The notes under the pieces are model-generated. The model searched no databases. It was given only the letters and a program-made list of their open reading frames with translations, and was not told where the DNA came from. A stretch of 64,000 bases of DNA from Candidatus Nitronauta litoralis (GTDB lineage: Bacteria; Nitrospinota; Nitrospinia; Nitrospinales; Nitrospinaceae): the NCBI GenBank assembly GCA_015698285.1, contig CP048685.1:2170001-2234000 (forward strand), given 5' to 3'. A program made the position numbers and the translations under genes. This document shows, piece by piece, positions 18,232 to 26,776 of this stretch. Each line of letters starts with the position of its first letter. The first letter of the stretch is position 1.

Positions 18232-18402
18232 ATGATTGATGAAATAGACTTTTTTGACCGTCGTAACAACTTCCAGAAAAAACGGGCCAAAGGTGATGAT
18301 TGGAACGAATTGAAAGAACTCAAACTGAAACAGGCTAAACCGACCAAAAAAAAGGAACCTCAGAAGTCTGAATCCCCACCTGAAGATAAACCGGAACCCT
18401 GA
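18232..18402 (+). CDS. Small charged hypothetical protein (56 residues)
   Basis: A 56-codon frame runs from the ATG at 18232 to a TGA at 18400-18402. The product is strongly hydrophilic: an acidic start (MIDEIDFFDRRNNFQKKRA), a Trp-containing helix (GDDWNELKELKLKQAK) and a Lys/Pro/Glu-rich tail. Composition and codon use look coding rather than random, though the ribosome binding site is modest (GGGAAAAG). No domain is recognised; such short basic/acidic proteins are often cytosolic. It precedes the exported FGE-like gene by 114 bases on the same strand. Confidence 0.5.
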   Translation: MIDEIDFFDRRNNFQKKRAKGDDWNELKELKLKQAKPTKKKEPQKSESPPEDKPEP

Positions 18403-18516
18403 TACTCAAACTGGAATGAAACCTTATTTCCCCGGCAATTCCATTATGGGGAAAGCGGACAGTGTTATATACTGCGCCCATTCCATATTTCAAACCTTTA
18501 CATCCTGGGGGACCTG

Positions 18517-19800
18517 ATGCTCTGGATGAGAAAATTTAACTGTTTATATACTGCAGCTTTTGCTTTGTGGGCTCTGACTGGACTCCTGACAACAACGGGT
18601 TTTGCGGCGGATGCTGTCAAACTTGATGCCATGATCCGTGCGGCGGATGATGCCCTTGGGAAAAAAGAGTTGGAAAAAGCCCGTAAACTTTATTCAGAAA
18701 TTCTGGAGAAAGACCCCAAAAACTGGCGGGTGATGTTTGCTCTTGCTGGAATCTATTTTGATACCAAGCAGTACCAGGCGTCTCAGAATCTGGTGAATAA
18801 AATTCTGGCGATGCCGGTTGCAAACGGTCGCAATGTTAAAGTTTTTTATCCTGACTCAGCTGAAGGTGAACCGGCGGAACTGGTAGATGAAATCGTTTTG
18901 CCGCCCCAGCGTACAAAAAACAACATGCGCAATTATCTTGATGTAAAAGGCAACGCGCCCATTCCCCATTACCGACTGTTCTTTAAAAATACCGACAAGA
19001 TGGAACTGGTACCCCAAAGCGTGGTTCGCATAGAATACGATGGGGTTTTAAGAAGGGCCTACGAGGAAGTCCAGGAGTTTTCACTAAAAGTTGATCGTGC
19101 GCTTGTTGCAAAGGGTGGGACAAGTGGAACGACTGAAGTTGTCAAGATCAAGGGAGGGTGTTTCCAGATGGGCAACAAGGAAGGCACTCCCCTGGAAAAA
19201 CCCGTCCATGAGGTTTGCCTTAATGATTTTGACATGGATAAATATGAGGTCACCCAGGCCCAATATCAAGCTGTGATGGATGACAACCCTTCACAAGTGA
19301 TTGGCGCAGACAGACCGGTTGAGCATTTGACCTGGTTTGAGGCGGATCGTTATTGCGCCAATGTGGGTCGCCGTCTGCCCACTGAAGCTGAATGGGAATA
19401 TGCCGCTCGTGGTAACACCACGACCAATTTTTACTGGGGTGATACGGTGAAAGGCAAGGAAGCTAACTTTTGCGATAAAAACTGTACGCTCAATATTCGT
19501 GTTGCCAGTATTGACGATGGGTACGAGACAACTGCACCGGTAGGCAAATTCCCGCCTAACCCATTAGGGTTGCACGATATGGCGGGCAATGTGGCTGAAT
19601 GGGTGAGTGACTGGTGGGATCCGAATTATTACCGATACAGTCCAAAGGATAATCCGAAAGGACCCCGCCCGCTGGATCACAAAATTATTCGCGGGGGTGG
19701 CTGGCACAATACAGCCGGTTTTATTCGGACATCAAACCGCACCGGTTTCTGGCCCAACTTCAGGAGTGATGGACTCGGTTTCCGCTGTGTCTCCAAATAG
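18517..19800 (+). CDS. Exported TPR + formylglycine-generating-enzyme-like (SUMF1-fold) protein
   Basis: An N-terminal signal peptide (about 1-31, ending TTTGFAADA) is followed by a TPR-like pair of helices (DDALGKKELEKARKLYSEIL, NWRVMFALAGIYFDTKQYQ). From about residue 207 comes an FGE-sulfatase domain: KGGCFQMGNKEGTPLEKPVH, DKYEVTQAQYQAVM, RRLPTEAEWEYAARG, GLHDMAGNVAEWVSDWW and the closing DGLGFRCVSK. The catalytic cysteine pair of true FGEs, expected between RGGGWHN and the end, is absent (the stretch reads HNTAGFIRTSNRTGFW). It is therefore more likely a binding or structural member than an enzyme that oxidises sulfatase cysteines. Periplasmic or surface location is inferred. GGGGGA lies four bases before the chosen ATG; a second ATG at 18526 is possible. 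No sulfatase gene is nearby. Confidence 0.85.
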   Translation: MLWMRKFNCLYTAAFALWALTGLLTTTGFAADAVKLDAMIRAADDALGKKELEKARKLYSEILEKDPKNWRVMFALAGIYFDTKQYQASQNLVNKILAMPVANGRNVKVFYPDSAEGEPAELVDEIVLPPQRTKNNMRNYLDVKGNAPIPHYRLFFKNTDKMELVPQSVVRIEYDGVLRRAYEEVQEFSLKVDRALVAKGGTSGTTEVVKIKGGCFQMGNKEGTPLEKPVHEVCLNDFDMDKYEVTQAQYQAVMDDNPSQVIGADRPVEHLTWFEADRYCANVGRRLPTEAEWEYAARGNTTTNFYWGDTVKGKEANFCDKNCTLNIRVASIDDGYETTAPVGKFPPNPLGLHDMAGNVAEWVSDWWDPNYYRYSPKDNPKGPRPLDHKIIRGGGWHNTAGFIRTSNRTGFWPNFRSDGLGFRCVSK

Positions 19801-19812
19801 GAGGATAGCGCG

Positions 19813-20211
19813 TCACTGATTCCCCAGATTCATTTGTGCGTCGAGGTCGCGCCGCATGCGTTCGGGGGAAACCATCACCGCACCGGCTTTGGGTACGGGA
19901 AAGACGGAGATAAATTTGTTTGCACTGTGAATACCGGAGATCCATCGTTCCTGCCAGGCTTTTAGGGTGATCACTCTGGGATGATACCCGGTCCAGTTGT
20001 TTGTGCGGCAACGATTCGCAAGATCCGGATGTGGCCAAATAGGCAGAAATTGTCGGCCCATCGGGTCCTGACCTACAGCCCACAACTGGTCCTCCGCAAG
20101 GCTCCACACTTCCTCCGTTTCAATAAACTTTTGGATGGCGAACCGGTAGCGTTGACCAGGGTCAAGTTTTATTAGTGTTTGAAACTGATTTTCGTCCATT
20201 TCCTGAGACAT
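19813..20211 (-). CDS. DUF2750-like hypothetical protein
   Basis: A 132-residue soluble protein. The middle part, VWSLAEDQLWAVGQDPMGRQFLPIWPHPDLANRC, resembles DUF2750 proteins, whose core has the order Trp, then an acidic 'x-D-x-x-G' turn, then 'LPLWPH-x-x-x-A'. An N-terminal helix (ENQFQTLIKLDPGQRYRFAIQKFIE) and the FPVPKAGAVMVSPERMRRDLD end also fit that layout. The function of the family is unknown. It converges with the FGE-like gene (12 bases apart) and lies 30 bases downstream of the acyl-CoA synthetase on the same strand, so it may be its operon partner. Confidence 0.65.
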   Translation of the reverse strand: MSQEMDENQFQTLIKLDPGQRYRFAIQKFIETEEVWSLAEDQLWAVGQDPMGRQFLPIWPHPDLANRCRTNNWTGYHPRVITLKAWQERWISGIHSANKFISVFPVPKAGAVMVSPERMRRDLDAQMNLGNQ

Positions 20212-20241
20212 ACAAGCTCCAAAAAGTGAATAGAATCAAAC

Positions 20242-21783
20242 TCAGGTGTTAGCAGCTTCTCCCCTGAGTTGAGTTTTCAAGACCTTGCCCGTCGGGGTTT
20301 TGGGAAGTGCCTCGTATAATTCAAAGCTGTCTGGTGTCATGAATGCAGGCATTTTTTCCCGACAGTAATTGCGCAGGTCCTGTATGGTTGCCTCTGCTCC
20401 TTCCCGCAGAACCAGACAAACCTTTACCTGTTCGCCCATTCGTTCATGCGGAACCCCAATAGCGGCAACTTCTGCTACGGCAGGGTGGTTCATGAGTACA
20501 TTTTCAATGGCGAGTGGTGAAATATTTTCACCGGCACGGATGATGAGGTCCTTCTTGCGCCCGGCAGAAATATACAATCGCCCTTGTTCGTCCAGATGAC
20601 CGAGATCCCCGGTTTTCAACCAGCCATCTTCTGTTAATACTTCTTTAGTTTCCTCCGGTTTTTTCCAGTAACCCTGCATCACGGTTGGCGCTTTACACAG
20701 AATTTCACCCACCTCGCCCTGTGTAACTTCTTTTCCCTGATCATCCACAATTTTAACGTCAACATTTGGGAGAACCGGGCCTACCGATCCGACGACACTA
20801 CCGTGCTGCATGGTATTGACAGCGATCACCGGCGAGGTTTCTGTGAGGCCATAGCCTTCCAGCACTGTGCAACCAAGAGTTTTTTCGACTTGGTGCAATA
20901 AGGCATGGGGCAGGGCTGCTCCTCCCGATATGCAATAGTTCAAGGAAGTGGCATCGTATTCTCCACGCTGGTAGAGCTGGACCAGAAATGAATAGATTGT
21001 TGGGACCAGTGGCAACACCGTAGCCTTGTGTTCCGTAATGCCCTGCAAAATTGACTTTGGCTGGAACTGTGGAATCAAAATCAAAGTACCTCCAGCTCTT
21101 AAAAACACAAGCGCGATGATGTTTCCGAAGGAGTGAAACAGCGGCAATGCCATAATGGCACGGTCTTCCGGAGTGAAGGGCAGGTGTTCACGAACACCAC
21201 TGGTATTATCGTAAAACTGGGATTCATTCAGTCCTACTCCCTTGGGACGCGCTGTGGTACCGGAAGTGTAGAGAATCATATCTGGTACCTGATCGGGCCG
21301 GGAAATACGTACTTTCCCTTTTTCCCGATCGCCTTGTTCGACAAACGTGGTGAAAGAATGGGTCGCTTCTTTGGGAAAATCATGGCCTTGTTCAGGGCCG
21401 GTAAGAATGCGGTGGCGAAAACTTTTAAAGAAAGGACTGGTTTCATCCTTGATGAAAGCAGGATTGACCATCATCAAGTCGACTCCTGCATCCTGAGTGA
21501 TGTACACCAGGTCGTCGGGTGTGAGCAAATAATTATAGGGAACGACTGGTACTCCCTTTAAAAAAGCTCCCAACATGGAAATCAGAGTTTCGCTCTGGTT
21601 CAATCCCATAATGGCCAGTTTGCTTTCGGGGCCGGGATCAAGTGCATCCAACCCTCCAGCGAACCTCTCCACCCGGTCCAGAAGCTGTTTGTAGGTAATA
21701 GTTTCCTGAGTTTCAATAATGGCCGGATGATCCGGCTGGTTTTGTGCGTGTTCTTGTAGTTCTTTGTAGAATTCCAGGGCCAT
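20242..21783 (-). CDS. Long-chain fatty-acid--CoA ligase / AMP-binding enzyme
   Basis: This ANL-superfamily enzyme activates a carboxylic acid to acyl-AMP and then acyl-CoA. Motifs run in order: ILYTSGTTARPKGVGL (P-loop), GYGLTETSPVIAVN, DGWLKTGDLGHLDEQGRLYI, GRKKDLIIRAGENISPLAIE, and the C-terminal lysine in LPKTPTGKVLKTQLRG. The 513-residue length is usual for FadD-like enzymes. The ATG at 21783 is chosen because GGGAGG stands four bases upstream; a TTG twelve bases earlier lies before that site and is unlikely. Substrate chain length cannot be read. It is divergent from the RND adaptor gene. Confidence 0.9.
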   Translation of the reverse strand: MALEFYKELQEHAQNQPDHPAIIETQETITYKQLLDRVERFAGGLDALDPGPESKLAIMGLNQSETLISMLGAFLKGVPVVPYNYLLTPDDLVYITQDAGVDLMMVNPAFIKDETSPFFKSFRHRILTGPEQGHDFPKEATHSFTTFVEQGDREKGKVRISRPDQVPDMILYTSGTTARPKGVGLNESQFYDNTSGVREHLPFTPEDRAIMALPLFHSFGNIIALVFLRAGGTLILIPQFQPKSILQGITEHKATVLPLVPTIYSFLVQLYQRGEYDATSLNYCISGGAALPHALLHQVEKTLGCTVLEGYGLTETSPVIAVNTMQHGSVVGSVGPVLPNVDVKIVDDQGKEVTQGEVGEILCKAPTVMQGYWKKPEETKEVLTEDGWLKTGDLGHLDEQGRLYISAGRKKDLIIRAGENISPLAIENVLMNHPAVAEVAAIGVPHERMGEQVKVCLVLREGAEATIQDLRNYCREKMPAFMTPDSFELYEALPKTPTGKVLKTQLRGEAANT

Positions 21784-21941
21784 GATGCCTCCCAAAAAGT
21801 TTTGGTGATTATACCGGAAATATGATCTAACGAAGTGACAGGGTTGCTTTTACCGATCCCTTTTTCATTGTTTTTGAAATTGAAATTGAATGGGAAATAT
21901 AGGATAATAAAATCAAATACTTAAATGAGGTTTGGTGGATT

Positions 21942-23468
21942 GTGAAGCTATTTGGAACCGGGGATACCCGGTATTTTTTTGTTGTAATAGTTCTAATATT
22001 ATCGGCAATTTTGTGTTTACCGGGTTGTTCCGATAAGCCGGAAGAGGGTGGTTCGTCGGGAAGAGGTGGAATGATGCTGCCTGTGGAAATAGGCAAAGTG
22101 GAATTCCGTTCCATTGTTGACGAGGTGCGTGCAGTTGGAAATATTGTCGCGGACCAGCGGGTCATCCTGAAATCAGAAGTGAGAGGCAAGCTTGTCGAGT
22201 TTCCGGTTAAGGAAGGGCAGCGTGTTCGGGCGGGTCATCTCGTCGCCCAGATCGACCCGAGAGAATACCGTTTACAGGTAGAACGATTGCATGCTGATTT
22301 GGTCAGCGCGCAAAAAGATTTGGATATGGCGGAGGAGGGTGCGCGTCCTGAAGATCAGGCCCGGTTGAAAGCCCAGGAACAGGCAAGAGCCAGTGCTCTG
22401 GACCTTGCAAGGAAAGAAGAAATACGTTTCCGCAAGCTGGTTGAAGAAGGGGTGATCTCACAATCCCAGTACGATACTGTAAAGGATCGTGTTCTTCAGG
22501 CTGAAGAAAGTTTCCGAGCGAGTAAGGCTGAGCTTGCCGCAGGGAAAAAAGGACGGGAAGAAGACATTCACAAAATGCGCGCCCAACTGGAGTCGATGAC
22601 CAAACAACTGGAAATGGCTGAACTGGATCTGGAGAAAACATCGATTATAGCTCCTTACAATGGAGTTCTCCTGTCGCGTGAGGTGGAAGTAGGGGCCTAC
22701 CTGAAAGATGGCGATAGTGTTGCCGAAATGATCGGCGCTTCATCATTAAAAGCCCTGATTGAATTGCCTCAATCGTATCGTTCCCGCTTAAGGGAATTGA
22801 GAGAAATAGAATTTTATATTCCGGAACTGGGTATCCGCTTTAAGGAAAAGTCGCGGTTGAAATCGCGGGTCCGGATTATTCCGGATGCGAGTATTTTTTC
22901 CGGCAACATTCAAGCTCAGGTGGAGTTGAGCAATCCGGATCCCAAACTGTTTCCCGGTGTCACGCTGGAAGCCTATCTTCGGTTCAATGTTCGAAAAAAT
23001 GTCAAGCATGTGCCTTCGATATCCCTTGTAATCGGTGAACAAGGAACCATTGTTTATGTTGCCCGTGATGGCAAAGCTGCCCTCGTTCCGGTTAAGGCAG
23101 GACTGGAACGGGATGGTTGGGTAGAGGTTACCGATTTCACTAACCAACTTACTCAACAGACAAATTTGATCATTCGTGGTTCAGGAGCGGTTTTCCCCGG
23201 GGCCAGTGTAATGGCAACCATCGGGGGGCCAAAAGGACCGCCTGGTGGAGGACCCCCGGGAGCGGGTCCGCCAGGAAAACCCAAAGGCAAAAAACCAGGT
23301 GGTGGTCCGCCTGAAAAAGGCAAAGGTCCAGGAAGCCCCTCAAAAGGGCCAGCCAAAGGTCAATCCAAAGAAAACCCTCCAGCCAGGAATGCTGAAAAAC
23401 CGGCAAGTAGTTCCCCGGCGAAAGCTTCGGGCCAGCCGGAAACCAAACCAACCGGGAAACCCTCATGA
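21942..23468 (+). CDS. RND efflux adaptor lipoprotein (HlyD/MFP family) with Pro/Gly/Lys-rich tail
   Basis: The adaptor links an inner-membrane RND pump to an outer-membrane channel. It starts with a GTG; a lipoprotein signal ends in the lipobox LPGC with Cys29 as the lipidated residue. The barrel-sandwich and coiled-coil order is clear: VDEVRAVGNIVADQRVILKS, GKLVEFPVKEGQRVRAGHL, a helical hairpin (about 100-215), EKTSIIAPYNGVLLSREVEVG, then beta-barrel and membrane-proximal parts. Residues 428-508 form an unusual low-complexity tail, with repeated Gly-Pro-Pro/Gly-Gly-Pro runs followed by Lys/Ser/Pro-rich sequence, not normal for this family (usual length about 370-420). The stop overlaps the next gene's ATG (ATGA), so adaptor and pump are translationally coupled. 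Confidence 0.9.
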   Translation: MKLFGTGDTRYFFVVIVLILSAILCLPGCSDKPEEGGSSGRGGMMLPVEIGKVEFRSIVDEVRAVGNIVADQRVILKSEVRGKLVEFPVKEGQRVRAGHLVAQIDPREYRLQVERLHADLVSAQKDLDMAEEGARPEDQARLKAQEQARASALDLARKEEIRFRKLVEEGVISQSQYDTVKDRVLQAEESFRASKAELAAGKKGREEDIHKMRAQLESMTKQLEMAELDLEKTSIIAPYNGVLLSREVEVGAYLKDGDSVAEMIGASSLKALIELPQSYRSRLRELREIEFYIPELGIRFKEKSRLKSRVRIIPDASIFSGNIQAQVELSNPDPKLFPGVTLEAYLRFNVRKNVKHVPSISLVIGEQGTIVYVARDGKAALVPVKAGLERDGWVEVTDFTNQLTQQTNLIIRGSGAVFPGASVMATIGGPKGPPGGGPPGAGPPGKPKGKKPGGGPPEKGKGPGSPSKGPAKGQSKENPPARNAEKPASSSPAKASGQPETKPTGKPS

Positions 23469-26400
23469 AGCTGGTCGATTACTCTATTCGTAACTACCAT
23501 ACTGTGACGGTTGCCATTGTGATGGCGGCAGTGATCGGGACGTTGTGTTACGAAATTCTGCCGCGCCAGCTCACGCCAACTGTCGATAAGCCTCTCATTG
23601 AGGTGACCACTTCCTACCGCGGTCTCTCCCCCAACGAAGTCGAACGCAACATCACCCGCCGTCTTGAAGACCAGTTGGAAAATGTTGAGAGTCTGAAAAA
23701 AATGACCTCGCGTTCCCAGCACGGTGAAAGCTCGATCACCCTTGAGTTCGATTGGGGGGTGGACAAAAAGACCACGATGATCGATGTGAACAACAAGCTG
23801 CAACAGGTGAAGGACCTGCCGGTGCTTGCGGACAAGCCCACCATGAAATCGGTGTCTTCGGATAACTCCCAGCCGATCATGTGGATTATCGTGCAAAAGC
23901 CGAATGAAAAAATGCAGGAACTCGGCAAGAACAAAATGTTCGAGATCGGTGAAGATCTCATCAAACCCGTACTCAATCGTGTCGAAGGGGTTGGGGATGT
24001 CTGGCACTTTGGCGGTGAAGAACGCGAGATGCGTGTGGAGTTTGACCCCTATGCGATGGCGCGGCTGCACTTAACCTATTCCGAGGTAATTTCCCGTCTT
24101 TCCAATGAAAACCAGAACACGCGCGCAGGTTTTCACGATGAAACCAAACGCGAATACACGGTACGCACACTCGGAGAGTTTAAAAGTCCAGAAGATATTA
24201 TGGACACGGTGGTCAAACGCGATGGTGAAAAAACCATCCGGGTACGCGATTTTGCCACAGTGGTCGATGGTTATAAGAGGACGACCTCTATCGTTCGAAT
24301 CAATGGTCAAATGTCGAACGCTTTCGGTGTTATTCGTGAAGCGGGTGCCAATGTGGTCAAGACCTGCAACCTGGCACGGGAAACGGTGGAGGAACTCAAT
24401 CAGGAGTTGATCAATCGCGGTATCCCGATGCGGCTGAAAATTGTTTATCAGGACGTGGACTATATCAATGAAGCCATGGAGCTGGTGAAAGACAATCTCG
24501 GTCTGGGGGCAATTCTCGCGATTGCAGTCCTCCTGTTTTTTCTGGGTTCTTTCCGCTCGGTTCTCATCATCAGCATCAGTATCCCGGTCAGTCTGGTCAG
24601 TGTGTTCATTGTTCTTAAGTTACTCGACCGTTCAATCAATATTATTTCTCTGGCGGGTATGGCGTTCGCAGTGGGAATGGTGGTCGACAATTCAATCGTG
24701 GTTCTCGAAAATATTTATCGTCACCTCACCATGCGTAAAGGCGTGCTTCGTGCTGCTTACGATGGAACGGTTGAAGTTTGGGGTGCAGTCCTGTCTTCCA
24801 CATTGACCACGCTTGCGGTTTTCTTGCCCATTGTTTTTGTGCAGGAGGAGGCCGGACAATTGTTTCGCGATATTGCGATCACTATCAGTGCCAGCATAGC
24901 GTTGTCCCTTCTGGTTTCCATTACAGTGATTCCAACTCTCGCAACCCTTTTGATCAAATTGAAGCCGGGGGAAGAATACGATACAGGATTTTTTAATAAA
25001 GGCTGGTTTCGACCCTTCTTGTGGATCGGAAACAATACGAAAAAGGGTTATGACCGATTGTTACGTTTTTTGCTGGGGAAGGGATTTGCGAAAACAGTTT
25101 TAAAGGGAGCCATCATCACAGGAATTTGTTCCCTGCTGGTATTGAGTACCAAAATATTGCCGGATCGTGATTACCTTCCCTTTGGTAACAGCAATATGGT
25201 GTTTATGTTCATCGAGCCGGTTGCAGGTATGCCAGTCGATCAGAATATGAAGTTCATGGCTCCTTATGAAAAAAAGATCACGCAGATGGAGGATGTGGAA
25301 CATAATTTTCTGGTGTTCTCCAATCGTTTCAATGGTGGGGGGGCTATTATTTACCCTGAGTTGGCTGGGGGGCAGCGCGGCGAAGTTAAAATGGCTGTTA
25401 AATCCAGGGAAATGGGAGGAGAAATATTCACCATACCCGGTTACCGGTTTGCTTTTGCCTCACAACGTCCCATCTTCTCTTCAGCTAATAAAACATTTGA
25501 TGTGGAAATCGTTGGGCCCGACATGCTGGTGTTGAAAAACACAGCCATCTCCCTGATCGGTCAGATATCCCAAACTAAAGGCGTTCATTCAGTTCGGCCG
25601 GAGTTCAAGTTTGGAAACCCGGAACTTCGATTTCTACCGAAACGGGAATTGAGTGCGCGTCTGAATATGGGGGTGCCCGAGGTGGGGCGGGTGGTAGAAG
25701 CTCTCAACGCAGGAACTTATCTTGGGGAATTTAATGACCGTGGGGAGCCGATTGATTTTGTCCTGGTGCAAAAAAAGGACGGAAAGAAGATGGGTCTCCA
25801 GGACTATCGCGACCTTCCTGTCTGGTCTGCCGGTGGACGCATGACGCATCTGGGTCATCTGGTAAATGTCGAAACGGCGGCAGGTCCAGCGCGAATCGAT
25901 CACATCGAAAAGGAAAGGTCGATCAAACTGTTGGTGCAGGTGAAAAAAGAGTTTCCCATGCAGAAAGTTATCGATCAGGTAGAAGATAAAATCCTGGATG
26001 GACAGCGTTTATCTCTCGGTCCGGAGTATGGGCTTCGGGTAGGCGGTTCGGCGGATGATCTGGCCTCGACCACCCAGTCCCTGCTCAACAGCTTCTGGTA
26101 TGCCGTCGGATTTATTTATCTTCTGCTGGTGGCCTTGTTCAAGTCATTTTTACGGCCCTTTATTGTGATGCTGACTGTTGCCTTGGCGGTGAGTGGATCG
26201 TTTTTCGGAATTGCGGGGAACAATCTCTGGCAAAAAGGGAGCATTCGGAGGTACCTCGAAGATTTTAATGTGCCGAACCCGGAGCAGATGCTGGACGGTT
26301 GGAACTGGATCACGTTTGATATTTTGACCCAATTAGGCATAATCATACTTGCCGGGATTGTGGTGAATAATGCGATATTGATTGTTCATCAGATGCTCAA

Positions 26401-26719
26401 TAATATTCGGGAAGGAATGGACGAAAGGAAAGCGTTGCTGGAATCCTGCGAAACCCGTTTGCGGCCCATCATGATGACGGTTATTTCCAGCATTTCAGGC
26501 ATGATTCCGTTGGCATTTGGTGAGGGATCCGGGACAGAATTGTACCGGGGGATGGGAACGGCACTTATTGGAGGGTTGGCATTTTCTTCGCTGTTTACTT
26601 TATTCCTGATACCCGTTTTAATATCTTTTATGACAGACCTTGGATTTCACACCAGGCGTGAAGACCTGGTTAAAGAATCGCTGGCGGACAATGAAGCTGC
26701 TTCTGCTGCGAATCATTAG
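23465..26719 (+). CDS. RND efflux transporter, inner-membrane pump (AcrB/MMPL-type)
   Basis: A 1084-residue proton-driven pump with the two-fold RND layout: helix 1 (RNYHTVTVAIVMAAVIGTLCY), a large periplasmic loop, helices 2-6 with MAFAVGMVVDNSIVVLENIY (the proton-relay Asp in helix 4), then the second half with its own loop and GIIILAGIVVNNAILIVHQML. The helix-4 sequence reads Val-Asp-Asn, not the Asp-Asp pair of AcrB; this variant is common in many HAE-like pumps. An extra segment near residues 925-950 (WQKGSIRRYLEDFNVPNPEQ) lengthens the loop before helix 10. It forms an operon with the adaptor upstream. No outer-membrane factor gene follows, so the channel must come from elsewhere. Substrate unknown. 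Confidence 0.92.
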   Translation: MKLVDYSIRNYHTVTVAIVMAAVIGTLCYEILPRQLTPTVDKPLIEVTTSYRGLSPNEVERNITRRLEDQLENVESLKKMTSRSQHGESSITLEFDWGVDKKTTMIDVNNKLQQVKDLPVLADKPTMKSVSSDNSQPIMWIIVQKPNEKMQELGKNKMFEIGEDLIKPVLNRVEGVGDVWHFGGEEREMRVEFDPYAMARLHLTYSEVISRLSNENQNTRAGFHDETKREYTVRTLGEFKSPEDIMDTVVKRDGEKTIRVRDFATVVDGYKRTTSIVRINGQMSNAFGVIREAGANVVKTCNLARETVEELNQELINRGIPMRLKIVYQDVDYINEAMELVKDNLGLGAILAIAVLLFFLGSFRSVLIISISIPVSLVSVFIVLKLLDRSINIISLAGMAFAVGMVVDNSIVVLENIYRHLTMRKGVLRAAYDGTVEVWGAVLSSTLTTLAVFLPIVFVQEEAGQLFRDIAITISASIALSLLVSITVIPTLATLLIKLKPGEEYDTGFFNKGWFRPFLWIGNNTKKGYDRLLRFLLGKGFAKTVLKGAIITGICSLLVLSTKILPDRDYLPFGNSNMVFMFIEPVAGMPVDQNMKFMAPYEKKITQMEDVEHNFLVFSNRFNGGGAIIYPELAGGQRGEVKMAVKSREMGGEIFTIPGYRFAFASQRPIFSSANKTFDVEIVGPDMLVLKNTAISLIGQISQTKGVHSVRPEFKFGNPELRFLPKRELSARLNMGVPEVGRVVEALNAGTYLGEFNDRGEPIDFVLVQKKDGKKMGLQDYRDLPVWSAGGRMTHLGHLVNVETAAGPARIDHIEKERSIKLLVQVKKEFPMQKVIDQVEDKILDGQRLSLGPEYGLRVGGSADDLASTTQSLLNSFWYAVGFIYLLLVALFKSFLRPFIVMLTVALAVSGSFFGIAGNNLWQKGSIRRYLEDFNVPNPEQMLDGWNWITFDILTQLGIIILAGIVVNNAILIVHQMLNNIREGMDERKALLESCETRLRPIMMTVISSISGMIPLAFGEGSGTELYRGMGTALIGGLAFSSLFTLFLIPVLISFMTDLGFHTRREDLVKESLADNEAASAANH

Positions 26720-26776
26720 CAGATTTATAAAAAAAGAATTTTCTAAAAATTATTTTGCTTGTTGTCAGGTGGGACA

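Noticed and set aside
23360-24070. 236-codon frame opposite the RND adaptor/pump junction
   Set aside because: Shadow of the strongly conserved pump N-terminus; no family features.
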